A DNA stretch of 64,000 bases, from NCBI RefSeq assembly GCF_037327425.1, contig NZ_CP147846.1, positions 2,108,001 to 2,172,000 of the forward strand, written 5' to 3'. The position numbers were made by a program, and so were the translations under genes. The notes beneath the pieces were generated by a model. That model ran no database searches and was not told where the DNA came from. It was given only the letters and a program-made list of their open reading frames with translations. Positions 26,178-33,977 of the stretch are shown one piece after another (position 1 is the first letter of the stretch; each line of letters starts with the position of its first letter). This stretch comes from Rhodococcus sovatensis (GTDB lineage Bacteria; Actinomycetota; Actinomycetes; Mycobacteriales; Mycobacteriaceae).

Positions 26178-26206
26178 TTTCAACAGGACAAGCGTACTGT
26201 TAGACT
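26178..26206 (+). promoter_or_regulatory. acn promoter
   Basis: TTTCAA (26178-26183) and TAGACT (26201-26206) are 17 bp apart. The AcnR operator fills the spacer between them, so bound AcnR would block RNA polymerase. Expected start of transcription is near 26213. Confidence 0.6.
26184..26199 (+). promoter_or_regulatory. AcnR operator
   Basis: CAGGACAAGCGTACTG matches the AcnR consensus CAGNACnnncGTACTG described for Corynebacterium glutamicum at every fixed position. It lies between the -35 and -10 of acn, and the acnR gene is directly downstream of acn. Confidence 0.85.
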
Positions 26207-26312
26207 CGACCACGAGATGATCACCCGCGGCGAAAGCTGCGCGAGGATGAGTCTCGCTTCATCCGTCGACACAGCCCTGTCGGCGGTGTGCCTCAAGACG
26301 AGTGGAGCTGAA

Positions 26313-29123
26313 GTGACCGCCAGTAATGATTCATTCGGTGCAAAGGGCACCCTCGAAGTCGGAGAGAACTCGTACGAGATCTTCCGTCTGTCGGCCTTGC
26401 CTGGCGCCGAGAAGTTGCCCTACGCATTGAAGGTCCTCGCGGAGAACCTCCTTCGCACCGAAGACGGTGCCAACATCACCGCCGACCACATTCGTTCGAT
26501 CGCGTCGTGGGACCCCTCGGCCGATCCGAGCATCGAAATCCAGTTCACACCTGCACGTGTCATCATGCAGGACTTCACCGGTGTCCCCTGTGTCGTCGAC
26601 CTCGCCACCATGCGTGAGGCTGTCACTACCCTTGGTGGCGACCCGAACAAGGTCAATCCTCTCTCCCCCGCAGACATGGTCATCGATCACTCGGTGATCC
26701 TCGACGTATTCGGTCGCGCCGACGCACTCGAGCGCAACGTCGACCTCGAGTACGAACGCAACGGCGAGCGGTACCAGTTCCTGCGCTGGGGCCAGGGCGC
26801 ATTCGACGACTTCAAAGTGGTCCCTCCCGGCATGGGCATCGTCCACCAGGTCAACATCGAGTACCTCGCACCGACCGTCATGACCCGCAAGGGCCAGGCA
26901 TACCCTGACACCTGCGTCGGAACCGACTCGCACACCACGATGGTCAACGGACTCGGCGTTCTCGGCTGGGGCGTCGGCGGCATCGAAGCCGAGGCAGCCA
27001 TGCTCGGCCAGCCCGTCTCCATGCTCATCCCCCGCGTCGTCGGCTTCAAACTGTCCGGTGAGATCCAGCCAGGCGTCACGGCAACCGACGTCGTTCTGAC
27101 CGCCACCGAGATGCTGCGCAAGCACGGTGTCGTCGGCAAGTTCGTCGAGTTCTACGGCAAGGGCGTAGCCGAGGTTCCGCTGGCCAACCGCGCCACGCTC
27201 GGCAACATGAGCCCGGAATTCGGTTCTACGGCAGCGATTTTCCCGATCGACGAAGAGACCATCAACTACCTGCGCCTCACCGGCCGCAGCGACGAGCAGC
27301 TCGCACTCGTCGAGGCGTACGCGAAGGAACAGGGTATGTGGCACGACCCCGAGAACGAAGCCGTGTACTCCGAGTACATCGAGCTCGACCTCAACACGGT
27401 CGTTCCGTCCATCGCAGGGCCGAAGCGTCCGCAGGATCGAATCCTGTTGTCCGACTCCAAGGTTGCCTTCCGCAAGGACATCCACAACTACGTCGAGGAG
27501 AACCACCCGGCGCACGAGGGTGACAGCAAGCTCGACGAGGCCCTCAACGAGTCGTTCCCTGCCAGCGATCCCGCATCGCTGAGCTTCGCGGAAGAAGATT
27601 CAGTCGACGTGCGGTCGGCTGCATACGGTTCCGAAGGTCGCCCGACCAAGCCTGTTCGCGTCATCACCGACGAAGCAGGCGAGTTCGTACTCGATCACGG
27701 GGCTGTCGTCGTCGCCGGTATCACTTCGTGCACCAATACCTCGAACCCGTCGGTCATGCTCGGCGCAGCCCTGCTCGCCCGCAACGCCGTCGACAAGGGC
27801 CTCTCGACCAAGCCGTGGGTCAAGACCAACATGGCGCCCGGCTCGCAGGTGGTCACCGACTACTACGAGAAGGCCGGCCTGTGGCCGTACCTCGAGAAGC
27901 TCGGCTACTACCTCGGTGGCTACGGCTGCACGACGTGCATCGGCAACACCGGCCCGCTGCTCGAGCCGATCTCGAAGGCGATCAACGACAACGACCTGTC
28001 GGTCACCGCAGTACTGTCGGGCAACCGCAACTTCGAAGGCCGCATCTCCCCCGATGTGAAGATGAACTACCTGGCCTCGCCTCCGTTGGTCATCGCCTAC
28101 GGTCTCGCGGGCACGATGGACTTCGACTTCGAGACAGACGCTCTGGGCAACGACCACGAGGGCAACCCCGTGTTCCTGAAGGACATCTGGCCGTCGTCGC
28201 AGGAGATCGAGGACACGATCAAGTCGTCGATCAGCCGGGACATGTTCAGCAAGTCCTACGAGACGATCTTCGCCGGCGACAGCCGTTGGCAGAACCTCTC
28301 CACTCCCGAGGGTGACACCTTCGAATGGGATCCGAAGTCCACCTACGTGCGGAAGCCTCCATACTTCGACGGCATGACGATGGATCCGGCTCCGGTCAAG
28401 GACATCAAGGGCGCCCGCGTCCTCGCCCTGCTCGGCGACTCGGTCACCACCGACCACATCAGCCCCGCAGGCCCGATCAAGGCAGGCACGCCTGCTGCGC
28501 AGTACCTCGATTCGCACGGTGTGGAACGCAAGGACTACAACTCGCTTGGATCGCGTCGCGGAAACCACGAGGTCATGATTCGCGGAACGTTCGCGAACAT
28601 CCGTCTCAAGAACCAGCTCCTCGACGACGTCTCGGGTGGCTACACCCGCGACTTCACGCAAGACGGTGGACCGCAGTCGTTCATCTACGACGCGTCGCAG
28701 AACTACCAGGCCGCCGGCATCCCGCTCGTCGTACTAGGCGGCAAGGAATACGGTTCGGGTTCTTCGCGTGACTGGGCGGCGAAGGGCACTTCGCTCCTCG
28801 GAGTCAAGGCCGTCATCACCGAGTCGTTCGAGCGTATCCACCGCTCCAACCTGATCGGCATGGGCGTCGTTCCGCTGCAGTTCCCGGTCGGCGAGAGCGC
28901 AGCGTCGCTCAAGCTCGACGGCACCGAGACCTTCGACATCGTCGGGGTCGAGAAGCTGAACGAGGGCATCACGCCGAAGACGATGGCTGTCACAGCTACC
29001 AAGACCGACGGCAGCACGGTCGAATTCGACGCAGTCGTCCGTATCGACACCCCCGGCGAGGCCGATTACTACCGCAACGGCGGCATCCTGCAGTACGTGC
29101 TCCGCAACATGATCAGGGGCTGA
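26313..29123 (+). CDS. acn: Aconitate hydratase
   Basis: 936 residues. GTG 26313 has GGAG 8 bases upstream and gives an N-terminus (SFGAKGTLEVGENSYEI) that fits aconitase A. [4Fe-4S] ligands are in SCTNTSNP and GYGCTTCIGN; SRRGNHEVMIRGTFAN and GSGSSRDWAAKG are active-site blocks. Citrate to isocitrate in the TCA cycle; cytosolic. Between domains, at about 27528-27590, the linker contains LDEALNESFPASDP, a motif also found in unrelated small proteins. Control by AcnR is supported by the operator. A palindromic terminator follows. Confidence 0.97.
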   Translation: MTASNDSFGAKGTLEVGENSYEIFRLSALPGAEKLPYALKVLAENLLRTEDGANITADHIRSIASWDPSADPSIEIQFTPARVIMQDFTGVPCVVDLATMREAVTTLGGDPNKVNPLSPADMVIDHSVILDVFGRADALERNVDLEYERNGERYQFLRWGQGAFDDFKVVPPGMGIVHQVNIEYLAPTVMTRKGQAYPDTCVGTDSHTTMVNGLGVLGWGVGGIEAEAAMLGQPVSMLIPRVVGFKLSGEIQPGVTATDVVLTATEMLRKHGVVGKFVEFYGKGVAEVPLANRATLGNMSPEFGSTAAIFPIDEETINYLRLTGRSDEQLALVEAYAKEQGMWHDPENEAVYSEYIELDLNTVVPSIAGPKRPQDRILLSDSKVAFRKDIHNYVEENHPAHEGDSKLDEALNESFPASDPASLSFAEEDSVDVRSAAYGSEGRPTKPVRVITDEAGEFVLDHGAVVVAGITSCTNTSNPSVMLGAALLARNAVDKGLSTKPWVKTNMAPGSQVVTDYYEKAGLWPYLEKLGYYLGGYGCTTCIGNTGPLLEPISKAINDNDLSVTAVLSGNRNFEGRISPDVKMNYLASPPLVIAYGLAGTMDFDFETDALGNDHEGNPVFLKDIWPSSQEIEDTIKSSISRDMFSKSYETIFAGDSRWQNLSTPEGDTFEWDPKSTYVRKPPYFDGMTMDPAPVKDIKGARVLALLGDSVTTDHISPAGPIKAGTPAAQYLDSHGVERKDYNSLGSRRGNHEVMIRGTFANIRLKNQLLDDVSGGYTRDFTQDGGPQSFIYDASQNYQAAGIPLVVLGGKEYGSGSSRDWAAKGTSLLGVKAVITESFERIHRSNLIGMGVVPLQFPVGESAASLKLDGTETFDIVGVEKLNEGITPKTMAVTATKTDGSTVEFDAVVRIDTPGEADYYRNGGILQYVLRNMIRG

Positions 29124-29160
29124 TCGGGCTTTACCAGTTCGATGTACTGATCCTTCTCGG

Positions 29161-29208
29161 ATGACGATGGACCCGGAAAAGACATGTCTCTTCCGGGTCC
29201 ATCGTCAT
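29161..29208 (+). terminator. Near-perfect 48-nt palindrome between acn and acnR
   Basis: Bases 29161-29178 pair with 29191-29208 (18 bp, no mismatch). The loop itself contains AGACATGTCT, so only one position (29179/29190) fails to pair over 48 nt. No T-run follows. It probably ends or attenuates acn transcription ahead of acnR; it could also be processed or cruciform-forming. Confidence 0.75.
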
Positions 29209-29245
29209 TCGAAGGACATCTCAGCGAGAGTGGGGACAACACACA

Positions 29246-29821
29246 GTGCCGAAGGTCAGTGAAGACCAATTGGCCGCGAGGCGGAGCGAAATCCTCGACG
29301 GCGCACGCAAATGCTTCGGCGAGTTCGGATACGAAGGCGCAACGGTTCGGCGCCTCGAAGAAGCTACCGGGTTGTCCCGCGGAGCGATCTTCCACCACTT
29401 CAAGGACAAGGATGGGTTGTTTCTCGCGCTCGCGCAGGAGGATGCGCGTCGGATGGCCGAGGTGGCATCGAACCAAGGTCTCGTCCAGGTTATGAGGGAC
29501 ATGCTCGAGGAACCAGACCGATTCGAGTGGCTCGGTACCAGGCTCGAGATCGCCCGACGACTCCGCACCGATCTCGACTTCAGAAGGAGTTGGGCCGAGC
29601 AGTCGGCCGAGCTCACCGATGCAACAGCCGCACGACTCGAGCGTCAGAAGACAGCAGGTCGATTGCGCGACGACGTGGCGCAGGAAGTGATGGTCGACTA
29701 TCTCGACTTGATCCTCGACGGACTGGTCGCACGCATTGCGTCGGGGCAGGGCGGACAGAATCTGTCCGCAGTTCTCGATCTCGTCGAGGAATCAGTTCGA
29801 AAGCCGGACTCGGCGAGCTAG
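29246..29821 (+). CDS. acnR: TetR-family repressor of aconitase, AcnR
   Basis: 191 residues. The TetR HTH is at about residues 12-55 (ILDGARKCFGEFGYEGATVRRLEEATGLSRGAIFHHFKDKDGLFLAL). The C-terminal ligand-binding domain is all helical. Position directly after acn and the operator in the acn promoter identify it as the AcnR (Rv1474c) counterpart; in corynebacteria AcnR senses citrate and represses acn. GTG start at 29246. Its stop TAG shares CTAG with the convergent HTH gene. Confidence 0.93.
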   Translation: MPKVSEDQLAARRSEILDGARKCFGEFGYEGATVRRLEEATGLSRGAIFHHFKDKDGLFLALAQEDARRMAEVASNQGLVQVMRDMLEEPDRFEWLGTRLEIARRLRTDLDFRRSWAEQSAELTDATAARLERQKTAGRLRDDVAQEVMVDYLDLILDGLVARIASGQGGQNLSAVLDLVEESVRKPDSAS

Positions 29822-30051
29822 GGCTGTACTCCCGCCTTCTTGCGGTTCGGGCCGCCCCGTGATCGCAGGACGGTACCGGACTCGGCGAGCACCTTGTGGA
29901 CGAATCCGTACGATCGCCCGGTCCGGTCTGCCAACGATCTGATGCTGGCGCCGGCCTCGTAGAGTTCCTTGAGGGTGGATTGCAGTCGGTCGCGTGAATC
30001 ACCCGTGATCCGAGCACCTTTCACGTACGACGGTGCATTCGACCGCGCCAT
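29818..30051 (-). CDS. Small HTH protein (Rv1473A-like)
   Basis: 77 residues. ATG 30051 has GGAGG 5 bases upstream, so the longer frame starting at 30144 is not used. A basic N-terminus (RSNAPSYVKGARITGDSRDRL) precedes an HTH (ASIRSLADRTGRSYGFVHKVLAESG, about residues 38-62), and the tail is basic. Likely a DNA-binding regulator. It is kept beside the ABC-F gene and acnR in mycobacteria and here, so a link with the ABC-F gene is plausible. The 173-bp gap before it holds repeated GCGGAGC blocks that can form hairpins. Confidence 0.85.
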   Translation of the reverse strand: MARSNAPSYVKGARITGDSRDRLQSTLKELYEAGASIRSLADRTGRSYGFVHKVLAESGTVLRSRGGPNRKKAGVQP

Positions 30052-30224
30052 AGGTCCTCCAGTCAGCGACGCTGGAGCGGAGCCCGCGGAGCGATCTGAA
30101 ACTCCGCTTGCGGAGCCTTCGATCCCGACCCGGTGGCTCTTCACTCACCGAATTCCCCCCTGGTGCTAAAGGGTAGATGACACAGACCCCCTCCACGGGC
30201 GAACAGCTGAATATCCGGTAGCGA
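30052..30224 (-). other. 173-bp hairpin-rich gap between the ABC-F gene and the small HTH gene
   Basis: GCGGAGC occurs at 30077, 30086 and 30110, with the inverse CTCCGC at 30102-30107. CTCCAG and CTGGAG near 30056-30077 form a second stem just before the Shine-Dalgarno of the HTH gene. It may serve as terminator for the ABC-F gene or as a 5' leader of the HTH gene. Confidence 0.4.
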
Positions 30225-31856
30225 TCACGCCAGCTGGATGAGCTCCAGGTACTCCTGCGACCAGTGGTCCTCGGTGCCGTCGGGAAGAAGAATCACGCGC
30301 TCGGGCGAGAGTGCCTCGGCAGCACCGGGATCGTGAGTGACGAGAACGACCGCACCCTTGTAGCTACGGAGAGCGTCGAGGACCTGTTCACGTGAGATCG
30401 GATCCAAGTTGTTGGTCGGCTCGTCCAGCAACAACACGTTCGCAGCCGAGGACACTAGCCCGGCGAGAGCAAGACGTGTCTTCTCGCCGCCGGACAACGT
30501 CCCCGCCGGCTGCTCGAGTTGAGGTCCAGTGAACATGAACGCCCCGAGCAACGATCGCAGTTCCTGCTCGCCGGTGTCGGGCGCTGCGTGACGAATGTTC
30601 TCCCACACGGACGCGTTGTCGTCGAGTGTGTCGTGCTCCTGCGCGAAGTATCCGACGCGCATTCCGTGGCCGGGTTCGATCTCTCCGGTGTCGGCCTTCT
30701 CTGTGCCTGCAAGGATCCGCAACAGCGTGGTCTTACCTGCACCGTTGAGACCGAGGACTACTACGCGGCTCCCCCTGTCGATGGCGAGATCGACGCCGGC
30801 GAAGATCTCGAGTGACCCGTACATCTTGGTGAGGTTCTTGGCCATGAGTGGCGTCTTACCGCAGGGTGCGGGATCGGGAAAGCGAATGTGGGCAACCTTG
30901 TCGGACACCCGCTCGGCATCGAGGTTGGCCATCAATTTGTCTGCACGCTTGGCCATATTCTGCGCTGCAACAGCTTTGGTGGCCTTGGCGCCCATCTTTG
31001 CGGCTTGAACGCGCAAGGCGCCGGCCTTCTTTTCCGCGTTTGCACGTTCGCGACGTCGACGCTGCTCGTCCGTTGCGCGTGCGTCGAGGTACTTTTTCCA
31101 GTTCATGTTGTAGATGTCGGCTTCACCGCGGACGGCGTCGAGGAACCAAACCCGGTTGACCACGTCGCCTAGCAGTTCGACATCGTGGCTGATGACGATC
31201 AAGCCGCCTTCGTGACTCTGAAGGAATCCGCGCAGCCAGGTGATCGAGTCCGCGTCGAGGTGGTTGGTGGGCTCGTCGAGAAGCAACGTGGTGTCGCTGC
31301 GTCCGCCGCTGCCGTCGGACGCAGCGAAGAGGATGCGGGCGAGTTCGACGCGTCGTCGCTGTCCGCCGGAGAGCGTTCGCAGGGGCTGCGCGAGAATGCG
31401 ATCGGCGAGTCCGAGACTGTTGCAGATGCGCGCCGCTTCACTTTCGGCCTCGTATCCGCCGAGGGAAGCGAATCGCTCTTCCAAATCGCCGTACTTGCGC
31501 ACCGCACGATCGAGTCGGTCCTCATCGGCCACCTCGGCCATCAGCGCCTGCTGCTTCTCCATTTTATGGAGAAGCGTGTCGAGACCCCGCGCAGACAACA
31601 CACGATCCTTGGCAAGTACGTCGAGGTCGCCTTCCTTCGGGTCCTGAGGCAGGTAGCCCAGATCGCCTGTACGGACGACCGAACCTGCGTACGGCTCGCC
31701 TTCGCCTGCCAGGATGCGCAGGGTCGTCGTCTTGCCTGCGCCGTTGCGCCCGACGAGCCCGATCCGATCGCCGGCCTGCACGCGAAGCGCAGGTCCCGGG
31801 GCCGAGAGCAACGTGCGGACACCGGCACGAACTTCCAAGTCGGTGGCGGTGATCAC
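30225..31856 (-). CDS. ABC-F family ATP-binding protein
   Basis: 543 residues, two ABC domains without membrane segments. Walker A GRNGAGKTT (about residues 36-44) and GLNGAGKTT in the second half, signatures LSGGQRRR and LSGGEKTR, Walker B LLLDEPTNHLD and LLLDEPTNNLD. A basic linker between the domains (RRRERANAEKKAGAL) is the family's P-site tRNA interaction motif. ABC-F proteins act on the ribosome as translation factors or antibiotic protectors; Rv1473 is the counterpart and belongs to the WhiB7 regulon. GTG 31856 has AGGAG 7 bases upstream. Confidence 0.93.
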   Translation of the reverse strand: MITATDLEVRAGVRTLLSAPGPALRVQAGDRIGLVGRNGAGKTTTLRILAGEGEPYAGSVVRTGDLGYLPQDPKEGDLDVLAKDRVLSARGLDTLLHKMEKQQALMAEVADEDRLDRAVRKYGDLEERFASLGGYEAESEAARICNSLGLADRILAQPLRTLSGGQRRRVELARILFAASDGSGGRSDTTLLLDEPTNHLDADSITWLRGFLQSHEGGLIVISHDVELLGDVVNRVWFLDAVRGEADIYNMNWKKYLDARATDEQRRRRERANAEKKAGALRVQAAKMGAKATKAVAAQNMAKRADKLMANLDAERVSDKVAHIRFPDPAPCGKTPLMAKNLTKMYGSLEIFAGVDLAIDRGSRVVVLGLNGAGKTTLLRILAGTEKADTGEIEPGHGMRVGYFAQEHDTLDDNASVWENIRHAAPDTGEQELRSLLGAFMFTGPQLEQPAGTLSGGEKTRLALAGLVSSAANVLLLDEPTNNLDPISREQVLDALRSYKGAVVLVTHDPGAAEALSPERVILLPDGTEDHWSQEYLELIQLA

Positions 31857-31935
31857 GCGGGGGCTCCTAGCGATTGCGGATGAAGTGCAGAAGTGTCAGG
31901 GCCGAAAACCCGACTGGCTGGCTGCCAGAAAGAGA

Positions 31936-31972
31936 AGACTATGGTTCAGGGTCCCAAGCAACCACTCATTTT
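31936..31972 (-). promoter_or_regulatory. Possible promoter of the ABC-F gene with AT-tract
   Basis: On the minus strand TAGTCT (31941-31936) could be the -10, TGGTTG (31964-31959) the -35, 17 bp apart, with AAAAT (31972-31968) just upstream of the -35. An AT-rich block at this place is the mark of WhiB7-dependent promoters. The predicted leader is about 70 nt and I see no upstream open frame in it. Confidence 0.35.
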
Positions 31973-32031
31973 AGCCCCTCCAACGGTGTGCTCCGGACAC
32001 GAACAGCCGTGACACCGGTAACGTCTCGCGC

Positions 32032-32820
32032 ATGACCGCTGCGAACACTGCACACAACAGGGATTTGACCGGCCGAGTTGCACTTGTCACAGGAGCCAGT
32101 CGCGGAATCGGCAAGGCAATTGCGGCCGAGCTGCTGAGCCGAGGCGCAAAAGTGGCCATCACCGCCCGTAAGCCTGAAGCGCTCGCGGAGGCCGCACGCG
32201 ATCTGCTCGCGGGCGCCCCTGACGGGGCCGAGGTTCTGGATCTGCCGGGCAACGCAGGTGACGCCGACTCTCGTCGCGACGCAGTCGATCGGACGGTTCA
32301 GCAGTTGGGCTCCCTCGACATCCTCGTCAACAACACCGGCATCAATCCGGTGTACGGATCGCTCATGGACGCTGACCTCGACGGGGTCAAGAAGATCTTC
32401 GACACGAATGTCGTAGCGACACTCGGGTTCGTGCAGGAGGCCTATCGCGGATGGATGGGCCAGCACGGTGGCGCAGTTGTCAACCTGGCGAGCGTCGCCG
32501 GGTTGCGTTCGACCGGCGTCATCGCCGCCTATGGAGCGTCCAAAGCCGCTTTGATCCGGTTGACCGAGGAACTCGCGTGGCAACTCGGCCCCACGATTCG
32601 TGTCAACGCGGTCGCGCCAGGCGTCGTGAAGACCAAGTTCGCCGAAGCTCTCGTCGCGGCGGGTGAGGACAAGGCCGCTGCCGTGTACCCGATGCAGCGT
32701 CTCGGGACTCCCGAGGACGTCGCTAGCCTTGTCGGATTCCTGGTGTCCGACTCTTCGTCATGGATCACCGGCGAAACGATCAGAGTCGACGGCGGCCTGC
32801 TGGCAACCGGCGGACTGTGA
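32032..32820 (+). CDS. SDR family oxidoreductase (FabG-like)
   Basis: 262 residues, classical SDR: TGASRGIG (about residues 21-28), NNTG, Ser in NLASVAGL, YGASK and PGVVKTKF. The C-terminal block DGGLLATGG is typical of FabG-like reductases. Probably an NADP-dependent alcohol or ketoacyl reductase; substrate not shown. ATG 32032 is 176 bp from the divergent ABC-F gene. Its stop overlaps the GTG of the lycopene cyclase gene, so the two are expressed together. Confidence 0.88.
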   Translation: MTAANTAHNRDLTGRVALVTGASRGIGKAIAAELLSRGAKVAITARKPEALAEAARDLLAGAPDGAEVLDLPGNAGDADSRRDAVDRTVQQLGSLDILVNNTGINPVYGSLMDADLDGVKKIFDTNVVATLGFVQEAYRGWMGQHGGAVVNLASVAGLRSTGVIAAYGASKAALIRLTEELAWQLGPTIRVNAVAPGVVKTKFAEALVAAGEDKAAAVYPMQRLGTPEDVASLVGFLVSDSSSWITGETIRVDGGLLATGGL

Positions 32821-33935
32821 ACCGACTGCTGTCCGCCGACCTCGTTGTCGTAGGGCTCGGACCGGCGGGCCGAGCCCTGAGCAACCGAGCCTCGGTCGCG
32901 GGCATGGACGTCATCGCCGTCGATACCCATCCGGATCGGCAATGGACGCCGACCTATTCTGCTTGGGCCGATGAACTCCCGGAGTGGTTGCCGACATCGG
33001 TGGTCGGTTCCATCACCGACATGCCCGCCGCGTTCACGACCAAGCGGCAACCGATCGATCGGACGTACTGCGTACTCGATACAGCTGCGCTGCAAAAATC
33101 TCTGGAGACCGAGAAGGTTCGCGTGCTGGCGGGCACTGCCGTGTCGGTGGCGTCCACTTCGGTCCGCCTCACCGACGGTCGGGAACTGAGAGGCCGGACC
33201 GTCGTCGATGCTCGGGGTTCGATGGGTCTGACCGGACTGGCGGAACAGACGGCGTATGGCGTCGTGGTCGACCGTGAGCAGGCCGAGCCGCTCCTGGAGG
33301 GCGCGGGTGCGTGGTTCATGGACTGGCGATACGACAACGGCGCCGCGACCTCGGCTGTGCCCAGCTTTCTGTATGCCGTCCCGCTCGACGGACACAAGCT
33401 GCTGCTCGAAGAGACCTGTCTGGTCGGCAGACCCCCACTTCACTACCGGGAACTGCAGCGAAGACTGAACACGCGATTGGCGAATCGGGGATTGACGCTG
33501 TCCGGCACCGAGCCTGTCGAACGAGTCCGCTTTCCGGTCCAACCGCCACCGCGTACACGCTCCGATCAGGGTTCGGTGCGGTTCGGCGCACGATCATCGA
33601 TGATGCATCCTGCAACTGGATACAGCGTCGCTGCCTCCTTGGCGGCGGCGGACAGTGTCGTCGACGCGCTACGACAAGGAAAACATGTCGGCACGTTCTC
33701 CACGTGGACCGTTCAGCGTCTGCGGAATCTGGGGCTTCGTACCGCCCTCGGCCTCGATCCCGAGTTGGTGCCGCACTTCTTCGCGAGCTTTTTCGACCTG
33801 CCGGTGGCACTGCAGAGGTCGTACCTGTCCGGCCGATCCGATGCGACGGGTACTGCGCTCGCCATGACCAGGATGTTTCCGGCCCTGCCGTCCGCGGCTC
33901 GTCTCGCCATCGCGAGGACTGTGTTGGGGCGGTGA
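32817..33935 (+). CDS. crtL: Lycopene cyclase family protein (CrtL type)
   Basis: 372 residues. LLSADLVVVGLGPAGRALSNRA (residues 3-24) is a dinucleotide-binding GxGxxG fold, the polar region TYCVLDTAAL matches the family's middle block, and SMMHPATGYSVAASL (about 262-276) is the CrtL signature. These flavoproteins cyclise the ends of lycopene; Rhodococcus has a CrtL-type cyclase rather than the crtYcYd pair. No other crt gene is next to it. GTG 32817 overlaps the SDR stop (GTGA). The SDR partner may or may not act on carotenoids. Confidence 0.85.
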   Translation: MNRLLSADLVVVGLGPAGRALSNRASVAGMDVIAVDTHPDRQWTPTYSAWADELPEWLPTSVVGSITDMPAAFTTKRQPIDRTYCVLDTAALQKSLETEKVRVLAGTAVSVASTSVRLTDGRELRGRTVVDARGSMGLTGLAEQTAYGVVVDREQAEPLLEGAGAWFMDWRYDNGAATSAVPSFLYAVPLDGHKLLLEETCLVGRPPLHYRELQRRLNTRLANRGLTLSGTEPVERVRFPVQPPPRTRSDQGSVRFGARSSMMHPATGYSVAASLAAADSVVDALRQGKHVGTFSTWTVQRLRNLGLRTALGLDPELVPHFFASFFDLPVALQRSYLSGRSDATGTALAMTRMFPALPSAARLAIARTVLGR

Positions 33936-33977
33936 ATTTCGAGCTATGGGTCGACTGAGACACGTATCTCGGGAATC

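Larger units (their letters stand above)
25988..26312 (+). other. 325-bp divergent gap holding the acn promoter
   Basis: Contains the AcnR operator (26184-26199), a -10 (26201-26206) and about 100 nt of acn leader. An ATG at 26217, about 4 nt after the expected transcript start, is in frame with acn and would add 32 residues lacking homology to aconitase. The part from 25988 to about 26170 shows nothing else recognisable. Confidence 0.6.

Noticed and set aside
26331..27515. Long antisense open frame within acn
   Set aside because: It is the complement phase of acn, with Asp/Val/Arg-biased composition and no domain.
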